From Pholiota molesta (taxonomy: Eukaryota; Basidiomycota; Agaricomycetes; Agaricales; Strophariaceae): a DNA stretch of 64,000 nt. Both the position numbers and the translations under genes were made by a program. This document shows, piece by piece, positions 1 to 12,283 of the stretch. Position 1 is the first letter of the stretch. The number at the start of each line of letters is the position of its first letter. Under the pieces are notes generated by a model that was given only the letters and a program-made list of their open reading frames with translations, was not told the DNA's origin and made no database searches. The DNA lies in the NCBI GenBank assembly GCA_014925825.1, contig JACGCK010000029.1, positions 1 to 64,000 of the forward strand, read 5' to 3'.

Positions 1-1657
1 CATTGCTCTTGTATCTGACTGGCCATAGACTAAACGCCGGCGTGAAGTTCGTCAGCTGGCAATGACAAGAGGCTCAATAGAAGATGCTCGGTATCGACGA
101 TTGCACGACCTGAAAGCCGGCATGGATCAACTTCAAGGTCTTGATATCCCTACCAAGCAAGATGTCTTAAAATTGCTCAAAGAATCTTCGCTCAGCACGG
201 TCGATGATTCACAAGCTCTTCTGGATCAAACGGCAAGAGAAACAGCTGAGGTTGAACCTTCCAAATTCGAGATCCCTGTGGTCGAGCCTGCGGACACAAC
301 TGTCGTTGAACCTTCCAAAACTGAGATCCCTGTGGTCGAGCCTTCGGACACGGCTGACGTTGAACCTTTCAAAACTGAGATCCCTGTGGTCGAACCTTCG
401 GCCACAGCTGATGTTGAACCTTCCAAAACTGAATCCCTGTGTCGAACCCTCGGACACAGCTGACGTTGAACCTTCCAAAACTGAAATCCCTGTGATCGAG
501 CCTTCGGACACAGCTGACGTTGAACCTTCCAAAACTGAGATCCCTGTGGTCGAGCCTTCGGATATCATCGAGCCTCAGCCTGCTGTAAGTCTCCGTTTGT
601 GCTATATTCTGGTGGCCTGATTGTGGATCGCATATTAGAGTACATTACCCGACCCCATAGATTTGGCCAATCTCTTCAAATCTCTCCATATTAGCTATAA
701 GCTAATATGGCGAAGCTTGCCTCGGTGTCGACAAGTGTAGGCCTGCCGCAACCCACAGTTTCAGAAGAAGATCGCTTGGACAAAACGATGTCCAAGCAGC
801 AGTACGAACTAACTGTTCAGGAAGGCAAAATTTGGGCGGAAATTTGCGGTGGTGTGGAGAAATCAATCTTGGAAATCTCTGCAGTTGCGGACAAAGAAGT
901 TGACTCCCTTTTGGAAAAGAGTCAAGTCATGGCCAACTCCTTTCAAAAGCGCAACAATGCGCCGACGTTCCGAACCTACCAAGATGCTAAAGAAATCCTC
1001 AGCGCTATGGGTATCCTATGTATCGACGCTACTGGTGCCATTGAAGCTGAAGCTCTCGCCTGTTCTATGGTGTTGAGTGGCTTCGCCGACTACGTTGTCA
1101 GCGAAGATACAGTGCGCATATATTCCGCCTTTGTTCCTGCCAGCTGCTTATACCTTCACACTTTGTAGGATGTCCTCGCCTACGAAGCGCCCATGATCAG
1201 GAATATCACCAGCCCAGTCGAACCTCTTCTTGTCATATCGGGTGCGGATGTCCGACAGGAACTCGAATTGGACCGCGAGGCCTACGTGGATCTCCTCCTG
1301 CTGATGGGCACAGACTTCTCTCAGCGAATAAAGAATCTTGGACCTGTCCGCGCCTACGACCTCATCAAAAAACACGGCTCCATCGAACGTATATTGGATG
1401 CGATCGAAAATCTTCCTAAATACGAGCTCAAACTCTCGAGAGAAGCATATATGACCCAAGTCCGGATTGCACGACTAGTCTTCGGTACTTTACCAAACGT
1501 CCCAGCTCCCGAGCTGATGAAGCAGATTGAAAAAGACGATGCTCAGGTTACCGAGATTTTACGCCACCATGGCCTGGAACGTTACACGGCGGACGAGTTT
1601 GACTATCAGAATGCTCTCTCTGGAACCTACTTCCAAGATAACCCTCACGCAGCATAA
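1..1657 (+). CDS. XPG/FEN1-like structure-specific nuclease (3' part, frame-disrupted)
   Basis: This is an XPG/Rad2-family flap-type endonuclease whose 5' end lies outside the window. Coding resumes after an intron acceptor at about 28, with the R/K-rich end of the N-domain followed by GSIEDARYRRLHDLKAG. The XPG-I region is plain: EAEALACSMVLSGFADYVV runs into SEDT-DVLAYE across a 57-nt GT-AG intron (1112-1168). The helix-hairpin-helix follows (LLMGTDF, then GPVRAYDLIKKHGSIE). The metal-binding acidic residues expected in EAEA, SEDTDVL and MGTD are all present. Two things are odd. The linker carries an 18-aa repeat, and one repeat copy (about 425-450) has two single-base losses that change frame. 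After the intron at 585-660, the frame reading DLANLFKSL must also slip by one base near 700 to reach the frame of the downstream exon. It is therefore either a recent pseudogene or an assembly with indels. The family call is firm; the choice between FEN1 and a lineage-specific paralogue is open. Confidence 0.75.
240..566 (+). repeat. 54-bp coding minisatellite (18-aa unit)
   Basis: About six tandem units of 54 bp encode variants of VEPSKTEIPVVEPSDTAD inside the nuclease gene. The copies differ by scattered substitutions. The copy at about 425-475 lacks two bases relative to its neighbours, which shifts the reading frame. Confidence 0.85.
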
Positions 1658-2141
1658 AAATCTGGACATACCTGTCAGACTTCGTCATGGGGAGGTTTTC
1701 CGTTCGATGAAGATAACTTCACAGCATAAATATAATGATTTATTGAATGCTTTCGAACGGGTTTTGCATATATCAGTCGTATATCAGGAGAATATTTAGC
1801 TACCCATTTTTGCTGCTAATATACAGCAGAGTTTTAAGAATAGAGAAGTTGTACATCGGAGAAAATATAGCAATTCAAAGCATTGAGCAAAAGCAAAAAC
1901 AAAATAGTTTGATACAAGAGAAGAAATCTTTACGAGCAGTCAAACCCAAGTATCTCGGCCATCCGGAGTGGTCGCAATGACAGCGTGAAAAGGTAAGTGC
2001 AATGTCGATTTCTGTCCGTGCGACGAGATGTGATCTGCAGAGTGGTTGTTATCTCCTGCAGGACTTTGAAGATTTTCCGACAAATCCCTCAATATGACTG
2101 CTGACTATGTAGGTGCATTGAGAGTCATCGGAATTGATAAA
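1658..2141. other. Intergenic, no gene seen
   Basis: AT-rich sequence between convergent genes. Only short open stretches without family features are visible. Confidence 0.6.
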
Positions 2142-3750
2142 TTAGATGATATGACTTACCACAACTTGATTGACTCCTTCATCCTGGTTGACATTGCCGA
2201 GTAATCTGTCTTTCAATTCCTCTCGCACGTTGAGACTATTCATGAACAACTGTGACAAGCAATAATCAGAATTCAGCATGACTTCCAAATGGGAAGCACC
2301 CTCGCACCGTCGTATACAAGCGCCCGATTGGAATTATGAACACCATGTAGAAATCTGTGTGTGGTTGAACAACTAGCAAGGAGTGAGGAAATCAGTATTG
2401 AATGTTTGCAAAATGGATGTCTTCAGACGTGATTTACCAAATGTGACAAGTCCAGCAAAAGCAAATATGGCAGGCAAGACTCCCATTTGTATTGCTCCGC
2501 GAATCAAGCGATCGATTACCGCTATATTCTTCCGTGATCCAGATCGGTGTTTGCGAAGAAAGTAGACAGCTAAGCCTGTATAAATTCTCTTTTAGAAATT
2601 TGAACGAACAGAGTTGCATCCAGAACACATACCAGCGGTAAAAATATCCAGAATGATTTGAATTACAAGCCAGCAGGCAAATAGAGATTTTAGCGACCCA
2701 ACTACAACAACACTGAGCCATGACATGAGCTTAAGATCTAAAGAGTAAAAAAAGAATAATGGGAACCTTATTGGCGAGCCCCAAGACCTACGAAGAGTTA
2801 GGTCGTAGCCTCAAGAAAAACGCGGAATATAATCACCCGACGCCATAAGAAAAACCGCTCCCAAAAGCGGCTAAACACACCAGCATAAGTACTCCATATA
2901 GCAGGGGACTCCCTGACATCGAGTATATTCTATCAATCGGTGAAATAACTTTAGAAAAGCATTTTAAGTTGTCCCAAAAAAGGACCTACTTTTGATTCAT
3001 AATGGCGTGAACTAGCAGCGCAGTGAAAGCTGTCCCGATGGAAACATAATGATACGGCCAGAGTACTCCTAAATTAGCATTGAAATAATGGAGGTTGAGT
3101 ACATCAGCATTGCACAAAATTTCTGTGTGTGTCCCACCAATCAAAGTGCCGGTAGCGCCAACGACACTGTAAAGTACAAATTCTGTAAGGTTGTGCTTGG
3201 CCACTCAATTCAGATCTGTAAGTACCTGAAGCTCCAGGCCATATAAACCATACTAGATAATGGGCTTCAGCGGTGGGCAATTTCCGAATACCAAGAAGCT
3301 TACGCGGCGCTTTGAAAGACGTCGTTGGTAAGTAACATCACAATCGTGCTCCTATAGTTCGATGAAATTGAAGGTCAATAGAGTTAGCTAAAAGACGCCA
3401 CAAGCAAACCATACCTAATAGCTATAGAGTCGTTGGGTTCTTTTGAAAATTTCATGTCAAAATATCGATATTATCATGTAATCAGCAAGCAAACTTACTC
3501 GCCATCCAATACCCAAAATAATGGGTAACTGTCATTCCAAACAACATGGTGTTGACTGCGAAAAAAACAGATCAAAGGATATACGACATTTGGTGATCAG
3601 CTACCAACGAAATTGAAAAAAGAAACAAAAAACGACGCACAGAAGGAACCCAGAGTCAGAGCACCTATAAATTGAAGATTAGACTTTTGAATTGACGATC
3701 ATGAAGCTCAGAACAGAAGACAAACCGAAGGAACCTTCAAAGCCACCCAT
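2142..3750 (-). CDS. DUF6534-type fungal multipass membrane protein
   Basis: This appears to be a multi-intron gene read on the minus strand from an ATG at 3750 (MGGFEGSFG joined by splicing to ALTLGSFCAS). Small exons follow in the order typical of the family: NTMLFGMTVTHYFGYWMA (about 3490-3545), KFSKEPNDSIAI, STIVMLLTNDVFQSA, then a long hydrophobic exon at about 2986-3200 containing FNANLGVLWPYHYVSIGTAF. The most diagnostic segment is at about 2445-2570: FLRKHRSGSRK followed by IDRLIRGAIQMGVLPAIFA. It corresponds to the conserved loop and following helix of DUF6534 proteins, with a penultimate IIPIGRLYT segment near 2300. The C-terminal exon ends at 2142 unless a GTAAGT there opens one more intron. 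The function of this agaricomycete-expanded family is unknown; a plasma-membrane sensor role has only been guessed. Exon borders are hand-made. Confidence 0.62.
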
Positions 3751-4860
3751 GGTAACTCTGAAAAGGAGAATATACGCAAACCAAGAAGTGAAAAAAAGTG
3801 GAAGGAAGACGACGTAAGGCCACCAAGAAAAATGGGCCCTGAGAACGACCCATTCCCAGGGGAAAAAAACATGGCCAACTTGTAACTTCGATCAATGCGA
3901 GCCTCTGGCCTATCCTTTTCTGGCATTGGCCCAACCAGATCCCACGGCGAATATGTTCGGTCGACCGTGCAATTGCATACCCTTGTTGACAATGGTGAAA
4001 TTCGCCCGATCGGGGATGAAGAACGTCTCGCTTTGGTCGCTTGGAAAATCCTTCACCATGACCCTGAGGATTGGCAAGGAAAGCACTTAAGCTATACCTA
4101 GCAGAAATACCAATTTTCTTCCATGTTTGTACTTTCGCTCCATGATCAACTTTCCAATTGCCAGGTACGTAGATTACCTGGCCTTCACGCCCTAGGTAGA
4201 ACCTTGACCGTTGCTTTTTTTCGCGGCAATGTCCTAAGATGATTGACGAAGGACAATTCATTGGCCAATTGGCTATTATTCTAAATGCGAATTGAATGCG
4301 AAGTCATTATTTTGAGAACAATTGATCCAAAAAAAGAAACGACGCACATGCGACCAAACAAAGCACAAAATATTGACAAAACGGTCAATAAATTATGTTC
4401 GTCAAGTACAGCTGAGTTGTCAGCATAAAAATTTGTACACAGCGACGTCTGCGCAGATAGAACTAGGCGAGCGGAGCAGCGTATCGCCCTCGAGGCGCAG
4501 TCAAGATATAGGGACCATGTGCACTTGAATGTTGCTTGAATGCGGTTCTGATTCTGCAGACCCTGAATAATGAAAGTCACAAGCAGCCCTGGGCCTGAAC
4601 ACTGCTTCCGAAGTGCATAGTGAATTTGGTTCCGAGAGTTTAGTTCAGATATCGAGTAGCAACCAAAGTCAAGATCGAGGCTTTGTTGAGGCTGGATGGG
4701 GAAGTCGGGGAGAGAGAAGAGTGAACCGACGATGCCATCTGCCCGATGGCCGACACGCCTATTTGTGGCAACTGTGGCGGCCACAACGGCGACTCGGCTT
4801 CCCGATTTCGCTTCCTGGCACTACATTACGCAGTCGCTTGCATAGCTTTCAGAACTTCCA
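3751..4860. other. Open frames without recognisable family
   Basis: Open frames exist on both strands: plus 3895-4101 (68 aa), minus 3737-4261 (174 aa) and minus 4281-4784 (167 aa). They overlap and have no conserved motif, signal peptide or repeat I can name. The plus 68-aa frame has coding-like composition (GEIRPIGDEERLALVAWKI) and could be the end of a decayed gene. Confidence 0.35.
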
Positions 4861-7300
4861 TATTTGATAAGAGTAAAGTCTGATAAATCGTCATTTTTCT
4901 GTTAAGACATGCATTCACGCACTTACTTGATAGGGAGGGATAGAAGAATTTTTTTCGCACAACGATTTGCATACTTGATCCATTCTGAGCCAAGAGCGCT
5001 GAGCAGAGATTGACTATGTTCAGGTACGTATCTGCTAAAAAGTATACCTAGTAGTGGAGTGACACACGAGCTTCTGCTTCGAATTCTTCGGAATTGAACC
5101 TATGATTCTTCTGTCGAAAAAAAATAGTCTTATAAGAGTATTTGGTAGCAGATATTGGAGCCTTAGAAGAGAGGTTTCGAATTTTCTTTGACGTGCGAAG
5201 GATATCACCCATCATCGACATATCGCGTACAATTACTATCATGTAGAATATGCATCAAGTAATGGCAGAGAAACAAAATAGATTGACCGCACCTACGCCA
5301 CCGTGCTGCAGGAATATGAGATGCACAAATCCGTGGCAGGAGCCGAGGATGGTGAGAAAATAAAAATGGCGTAGATTGTCCGGTCCTCTAGTACATGGAT
5401 GCGCCGAAGTCCACTCGGCAGGTCACTGTCGGTGTTCCTTCTGCTTGAACCTTTCTGCCCTGCCCCATAACAGTGATTGGATTCTGCAATCGGAAACCAA
5501 CCCGATGAGTACCGCGAAACTTGCGATGAGAAAAGGGAAACTCATCGCGCCCAAAGCACAGTCGGTGGAACGTGTACTGGAAATACGCACTGTGCGCACC
5601 AGGTAAAGTAGTTCGCCAGCGTCGTTTTAATACTGACATCTATCCAGGTGTAAAACATCAGACGTCCTCATTGTAGTCGACCTGGATTTTTCCTTCTTGA
5701 GAGTCTTAATGACTGCGTCGCGTACAGCTAGTGAACGAAGAGTGCCTGTCCCTGAATCCTATGGCCTTAGCGAATATACCAAGGATGATGGTCGAGAAAC
5801 AAGAAATACTAGCGAGGACAGCAGGGTGATATGACAAAGAATAAAATATGTCCAGGTATGTAGTTGAATCGAGGACGCGGGTCTGAGCTTGGTCCAGACC
5901 AAGGTCAAGAAGTTGGCAATTGCCTGAGACCGATAAGAATACGGAACCAGAGAGGAAGTCAAGATACGGTACGAATGGCATGACTAGAGTAACGCTGTGG
6001 CGTCATTCCGACAATCCGAGAACTCTCTGCACATCTGGTGTCGTTGCTGTTCCCTGTGCACGCAATGTCGATCGCACGACTGCGCTATGTCAATATGCGT
6101 CTCTGCTGCATTCCAGTCCTATCCAAGGCGCCAAAGTGTATGGTGGTCGACGTCTCAAAGCCTTGCGCGTGCGGCATGGTAATCTCGCCTGGTCAGCGTG
6201 TTTCCTCGACGTAAGATCAATATCGCACAAGAGTTCAATTGCGCAGTGTCTATTTCTGTTCTCCGATGTCCCATATCTCATTTGTCCCCGGCAGTCTTGT
6301 CCTTCAATATTGATTCATAGGCTACGCCCGTGCAGGACCTCGCCACAAAAAGCTTCGAGCTCGGCAAAGCTGAAAACCGAGTGCGTTCAATATAAAATGT
6401 CAAGTGTCCAATGGTGATTGAAGTGTAAAATCATTACTCGGTGTCGGGGCAAGTTGTCGGGGTCAAGGATGCAGGTTTGAAAGACAAGAACCGACGACGC
6501 CAGGACGATTGGACGTTTTAACTTCCGACCGCTGACAAATCCGGCTACGGTTATTGACCCGGCCAGGCTCCAGCCGACATCAATTCTATCTTTGGCAACC
6601 GCGGCGGACGATTTCTGCGAGGCGGGTCGAGTCGCATCCGACTCGCAAGTTGCGGGCAACAAGGAGTGCGACTGACAAGGTTTTCTGAATTACAGCCTAG
6701 ATGGCACACAGCATTCTTAACTTTTGAAAATAAATAAATACATGATCCATAATCCGTGTCACAGAGGCATACAAACAAGCCTGCCGCCGTGCACAGATGA
6801 ACTGATTATTACATAGTCGGCCCCGATTCCGGTGGTCCTTGCGTACGTATGGCACTCCATGTGCGCAGTATGTAGCTTGAAGGTGCGCAGTTAACATCAG
6901 GGGTCGGTATCAATTTCCATTTTTGAGAGAGGGAGGCTATGCCTAACGCCTTCGAATTTCGAGAAATGGAGCGCTCAGCCCCAACTGTCGTATGTGGAAT
7001 CCGCTGCATATACTTACATGATTCGATAGGAGCCAGATTCTATGAGGAGGACTTAATAAATTACGAGACGAGATGGAAGCCGGTGTGACATACATGTTAG
7101 ATTCATTGCGAGCCATTGTCAACTCCTCAACTCTGACTATTTCACAATATATTTAGCAATGGAGTACTTACACGAGCCCCAGAGAACACCGCGTTCGGCG
7201 GTATCTTGGAGACCCTACAATGAATCTCTGTTATAGGAAAAGTACCCATACTTTTCGTATCTGGTGGAAGAATACTGTACAACTTGAATTATGTGTATGA
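4861..7300. other. Unassigned region with scattered hydrophobic exon-like pieces on minus strand
   Basis: Minus-strand frames include a hydrophobic stretch, SFPFLIASFAVLIGLV, at about 5480-5540 and a short C-terminal-looking frame at 5048-5242. They could be exons of another multipass membrane gene like the one at 2142-3750, or its remnants. I could not connect them with consistent splice sites and matched no family. Confidence 0.3.
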
Positions 7301-7785
7301 CTGTCCGCATCTAATTAAATGCGCCCAGGCAAATCAACATAAGAAGCAACAAGCATTGTACTCATATCTACTTTGGGATACAAGTGTTCAGTGAAATCTA
7401 GCATTATTTGGTGAAGTTTGGCCGTATGGGTGTATTCGACTGGGATACAGAGAAGATGCAAAAATGTGAATATTATCAATTTTTTTTTATGACTAAAGTA
7501 TTTAATTGGGTATGTACAGTTGGGCTATAATCTACAACAGGGGTATTCCTGCGGGTAATATTGATACAGTGATGGTTGTTGTACAATTGCATGGTATCGT
7601 TGGGTCTATTACCTGGGTCAGGGAGCATCGCAATCATGATTTGGATTTGATGATCGCAGTGGCGGGGACGGCACGCAGTGACACACACATTCGTGCGGTG
7701 GCCTATTGTCGAAGGTTGTGGCCACCGGTATAATGTGGTCCGGTCATGGAGAGTCTGGCACGGCGAAGGATCTAAGATATTTCTA
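7301..7785. other. Intergenic downstream region
   Basis: AT-rich at first, then the 3' flank of the minus-strand gene that ends at 7786. Nothing else is seen. Confidence 0.5.
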
Positions 7786-9306
7786 TTACACAATTGAGGC
7801 GTCTTTTTCGGACTTGGACCGCCACATCGGGAGGGAGGGCGAGCGGAGTCGAGTCCTGGAGGTAGCGACGTGAACGGCAAAAAATACAGAGCCGATGACG
7901 GAGAGAAAAAAGGCGGCTTGTGGAAATGGAACGTATTGACAGAGGAGGATGATCCATTGGGATACGAAGGTCAGGAGCGCATAGACGAAGAACACTTGGG
8001 GAAGAGAAAAGACAAATGCGCCGCCTTGAAACTTGAAAAGCGGAGAAATGATCGAGTCGAGATATTCGTGCGCGGTGACGGCGGTTGCATCTACGAGTTC
8101 ATCATGACGGTGGATGAGAAGCGCCGACGTCAGTATGCTTAGAGTTGCCAACGATGTCGATGTATACGCTAAGACGGGCGAGATGGGAAGGAAGAAACAG
8201 AAAATATGGCAGAGGAGTAGCACGACCGAAGTGACGATGCTTCGTTGCCAGTTTTTCATGCAATACGTCATGAAGGAGGCCCAATCACTTCCGTAAACGA
8301 ATTGATCCACGAACAACGAATCCAATCGCTTGAGATACGTCTCCGATGTCCTGAAAGTCAAAATGGATCCGATTGTCTTTGTCCATTGCATTTCTTGGAC
8401 TGCATCGACTAGAATAGCGGAGTCCCGTGAAAGCCGGGCTTGCTCCTGTCCGAAGTGAGTTTCATAACGGTTATACACTAGAAAAATGTTAGGTTGAGAG
8501 TTATCCCTGAAAACACAGCCCGACATACTGATTAAGCCCCAGAGACGGGCAACTATCGCTACCGTGTAGCCTTCGTGAATCTGATTCCTTGATGAAATGA
8601 GGAGATTCAAAAATTTCTCGGTTGTTGCGGCATCGTACGGGAAGGTTGACAGAGACGATGTGAGGTTGTCTAATTATTTTAAGATCAGATTTACTTCTTA
8701 CGCCGAATGGCAAGTGAACTTACCAGCAAGACCATGAGAGAAAACCAGAATAAGTTCATCAATGCATCGCTGAGGAAGTCCTCCCATGTGCATGCAGAAA
8801 TTCTCAACGTGGGACCAATATTGGGCCTGCAATTGCATTTCTAAGCAGAGAAATCAGCACATCACATCAAGGGAAGAAGACGTGAAACTCACGCAAGTGC
8901 GAGGGCGAGACTACAGGAAGGAGGCCAAGATCGTCAGTTTCATCTCGGCTGAGCCAGAATATCGTCTGAGTGGTATGGTCGGCGATATAGTAATTGCAAT
9001 CATCGTCCTGTGTTTGCAGGAAAAGCTCCATGCTGCTCGTGAGGACTATCTCTTGATCGGCGGCACATTTCTCAACATGTGCAGTCCACGCTGCAATCTT
9101 CGCTGCCACTTCTGGGTCGTGGATGTTGCACTCCGTCACACAACGCAGGTCCGCAGAGCTATGGAAGTAAGCTTTCCCTTCGGGGTGGACCGCACTCGAC
9201 CAGTCGGGTGGCAGGTATGTTGGCCTATAGAACAAAATTTGTCCAGCTCATGATTTATGCAGTTAGCGATGTTCACTTACGAGGCATCCCGTGCTGATGC
9301 GAACAT
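7786..9306 (-). CDS. Multipass membrane protein with WW-like segment (paralogue 1)
   Basis: The gene starts with a 26-nt exon at 9306 (MFASARDAS), a 56-nt intron, and then an exon from 9224. That exon carries LPPDWSSAVHPEGKAYFH, which resembles the first half of a WW domain, and further on YYIADHTTQTIFW, like its second half. The next exons give a helical region (YWSHVENFCMHMGG), then FPYDAATTEKFLNLL and VARLWGLI. After a last intron comes YETHFGQEQARLSRDSAIL, a conserved helical module, and at least four hydrophobic segments between about 7800 and 8270. The protein ends in a basic tail at 7786. Proteins with this order (WW-like plus a C-terminal four-helix membrane domain) are abundant in Agaricales genomes and usually annotated hypothetical or WW-domain protein. 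Their function is unknown. It lacks the long N-terminal extension of the two paralogues at 12.3-19.2 kb. Confidence 0.72.
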
Positions 9307-10201
9307 AGCTATCTCAACAATTGCATTTGACCGTTGAACTCTAAAGAATAATGATGGTTTGAATCGTTAGATTATCGTGAGAATGATGCTGCACACCTTT
9401 TTTGCACATCATATCGCCCAGTGGATTGGGGGAGGATTGGGCGGAGAGACCCTAATGAGAAGGTATTTTGCGAATGGCTTTCATTCTTGAACAGGATACC
9501 GTTTTCCATTGATAGAAAGAGACTGAAGCTGGTAGCTGATCAAGAAATGAGTGGGGTGTAAGTATGGGAAGCAGCGTTATTCGATGACACAGTTTTATAA
9601 GGAGTACTTGAGGCTGTGGCGCTTATGGTGAACTTCAAGTCAACGATCATTATTACATGTGGCATGTGACATGTGACAGTCGCTAAGCCCACTGTGACTC
9701 CGTGGGCGATGCTCATTGCTTTAAGTTATAACAGCCTCTACATTGTTATGCAGCACCGCTTTTCAAGCGTTGACAGTTTACGCAGCGGCCAAATTCTCGC
9801 TCCTCACTAGTCCCACTAGATCGCAACAAGACAAAATGTTGAGATAATGGCCCGCAAACCGTAATGGACCATGGTCGGGAGCCGGGGGCGGGAAACCCGG
9901 CGTTCTGGTCACGTTATTCCACGGACGATATCGACTCCTCACAATATTATTATCTAGCATCAAGATAGAGTCTCGACTCTCTACACAACAGTGGTGCCCT
10001 CACAGCCCAAATTTCAGATATGACCAGTACCTTTGAAAGTGGAGACAAGATACAGCAGTGAGCAAAAATTTGCTTCAAGGCTATGGATACTCTGATTACA
10101 CAGTCATTACTGATTCAGGGACTTGGGAATGGCGCCTACTGCACTGGATAACAGCCACACTGTACATCCGAAAAGAGGTTAGCGCTTCCCTGAGTTGATG
10201 T
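9307..10201. other. Intergenic; possible first exon of the acidic gene near 10,020
   Basis: No gene is supported. A short ATG frame at about 10,020 (MTSTFESGDK) resembles the Ser/Thr-rich starts of the related genes at 20-24 kb, but I could not join it in frame to the acidic exon downstream. Confidence 0.4.
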
Positions 10202-10664
10202 TTGATAGCTTTTCTTATTTCCAAGACTTTAGCGCCCGCCGATGCCCCTCTAGAGCACCAATCAAGCGCCTCTTCCGGGTCGAACACTCTTTCACAAGAG
10301 ACTCGGACCCCTGACGACACCCCTGAAGATTGTTCAATCTCACAAACGACTGGAATCAAGTCCACAGATCCAGGTACTTCAAAAACTGATTATCATAGCC
10401 CCTTAGCCCTTAGCCCACGCGCTTACAATAGTCTGCTAGACAATCAATCAGACGATGAAGATGAAGATGAAGACGGAGACGAAGACGAGGATTCCGCTAG
10501 CACGGATGAAGACTCTGATGAAGATTTCCCCCGATTTGAGGAGTAAGTTGGCGATCCTTTGCTAGGTATTCCGACTTTCGTTCATTTTATTTCATTTTAG
10601 CGCCCCCCGCGGCCGAATTGTCAAACCCGTATCTGGCCCGAAACCTACGAAACCACCCAAATAA
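10202..10664 (+). CDS. Small acidic protein, family member 0
   Basis: Exon 10202-10542 encodes a Ser/Thr/Asp-rich segment and then an Asp/Glu run (SDDEDEDEDGDEDEDSAS) ending DFPRFE. A 58-nt intron (10543-10600, GTAAGT...TTTTAG) leads in phase to a short basic exon reading DAPRGRIVKPVSGPKPTKPP and a stop at 10662-10664, for 134 aa. The architecture is an acidic run, an aromatic-Gly/Asp junction interrupted by an intron, and a basic PRxxxxxPVxGP tail. It is the same as in the four genes at 20.5-23.9 kb, so this is a diverged or older member. The true start may lie upstream, because an acceptor-like TTATTTCCAAG precedes the acidic exon. The role is unknown; acidic-plus-basic low-complexity proteins of this size often bind histones or nucleic acid, but nothing here proves that. 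Confidence 0.6.
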
Positions 10665-12283
10665 CTTAAGCCTCAAATTTGAAAAACAAGTTACTATATT
10701 AATCGGAGCCCCGTTCAAGTTGAATGGATATATATTCTCTGATCTTGCCTATGTCTATTGCAGAGCGATCTCACTGCTAAAACACCGGGCCTCAACGATA
10801 ATCTCGTTTGACACAATGCCATCTAATGCCATCTCCTTGATCCGGGTACTCAGCGTTCCGAGAGCATTCGGCTCGGAGGACAGAGCCTTTGGCTCTGTCC
10901 CGATGACCGCTCGGATGGTCCCATGGCATATATGGTTATCAAGTATAGCCTTCGGAATCAATTCAAATTATTCTAAGAAACATATTATGATTAACTTTGA
11001 CTCACCATTTAGCCAACTATTGAATACTGATATTGACAACTGGCGCTGTTGATTGTAACTCCCACTTAAGGTGAGAGACACGATGAATGAACCAAACAAT
11101 ATGTTGTACTCTGTCTCGATGGCATCCTTCAACGTGTTCGCAACCCACCAGCCCATTAATGGCCGGTACTGAGATGAGAGGGGGTCGCTGTGACCGGTTG
11201 ACTTGGTAAATAAATTACATCTGAGTCTGGGGTACGGCCACACACACTTGTTCTCTTTCCCACTGTGGGGCAGTGAAATACTTCTAATAGGGGAATTATA
11301 GCCATATGAGGCGATGCAACAATAGGATGCACACTTTTAGCCAAAATGGCATAACGACATATCCCTAGCAACTTTGTACATATGTACTACTCAACACAGC
11401 TGTTACCAGACAATAGCTAACGTAGTCGTACAATACTCCTACTTTGATGGTCGCTCTCGGCCAATGGCACTTGTATTTCTTGGGCGCTTAAGCACTGCAA
11501 CTTTAATGGTGGCTTTTATGGGGTTCAACAAGGTTTTCTGATTTACTCAAAGGCTGTGGTGAGCCATGACGGCACTCATATCGGTATAAAAAGGCTTGAT
11601 CTGAAGTTCAATACTCCATGTCGTTGTGGTCCGACATCCCATTTCATCTCTCCTGCCAATAAAGTCCAAATAGACTGTGTTCCTGATGCTACATTCCGAA
11701 ATATGCCTTGGCAGTACATTTTCATCACTTTGGAAAGCTTGTATGGTTCTTAAGATTGAGAGAAATATTTTATACACAGCATAGAGAACTCAATTAAAAC
11801 CGACAGCCCACCAACTTGAATGGAGTTATTTTTAGCTCACCATTTATTACAACGTAAGTATCTCATGCCAGAGGCTGGGGGCAGTGTTCATGAGACAAAG
11901 GGGAGAATTGTATAAAGCATATATGCGATGCCTGTTGGCGTATACCTAGCGTTGAAGTATAGATATTCATTTACTAGTATATCAACGTCCTTTCAAGGGT
12001 AATTCATTCGATCCACAATGCCACGCCTATTTGTGCGCTCAATAGAAACCTCTATTCATTCGCAGCTCCTCATGTAATGCTTTAGACAAGTGACAAAAAA
12101 ACTATTCTGCTGGAAAGTTATGCTCTCTTTCGAGAGAAATTATTGCATAGTCTGCTTGCACGCGCGAATAAATATCCTATCTTCTCTTTAAGGCAAAAAA
12201 GGTAATTTACAAGTTACAAACTTAGGCCTATTTAGGTAATTATTCTCATCAATACACCTTCGAAAGCCATAGATTCGCAAATA
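10665..12283. other. Long intergenic region
   Basis: AT-rich with isolated frames of 65-144 aa on both strands, none with family features. It lies between an acidic-protein gene and the 3' end of the second membrane paralogue. Confidence 0.5.

Noticed and set aside
240..566. Direct repeats considered as a CRISPR-like array
   Set aside because: Units are contiguous without unique spacers, lie in a coding exon, and the genome is eukaryotic.
4281..4784. 167-codon minus-strand frame
   Set aside because: Cysteine-rich but with no recognisable order, and interrupted by equally plausible plus frames. Kept only as an unassigned region.
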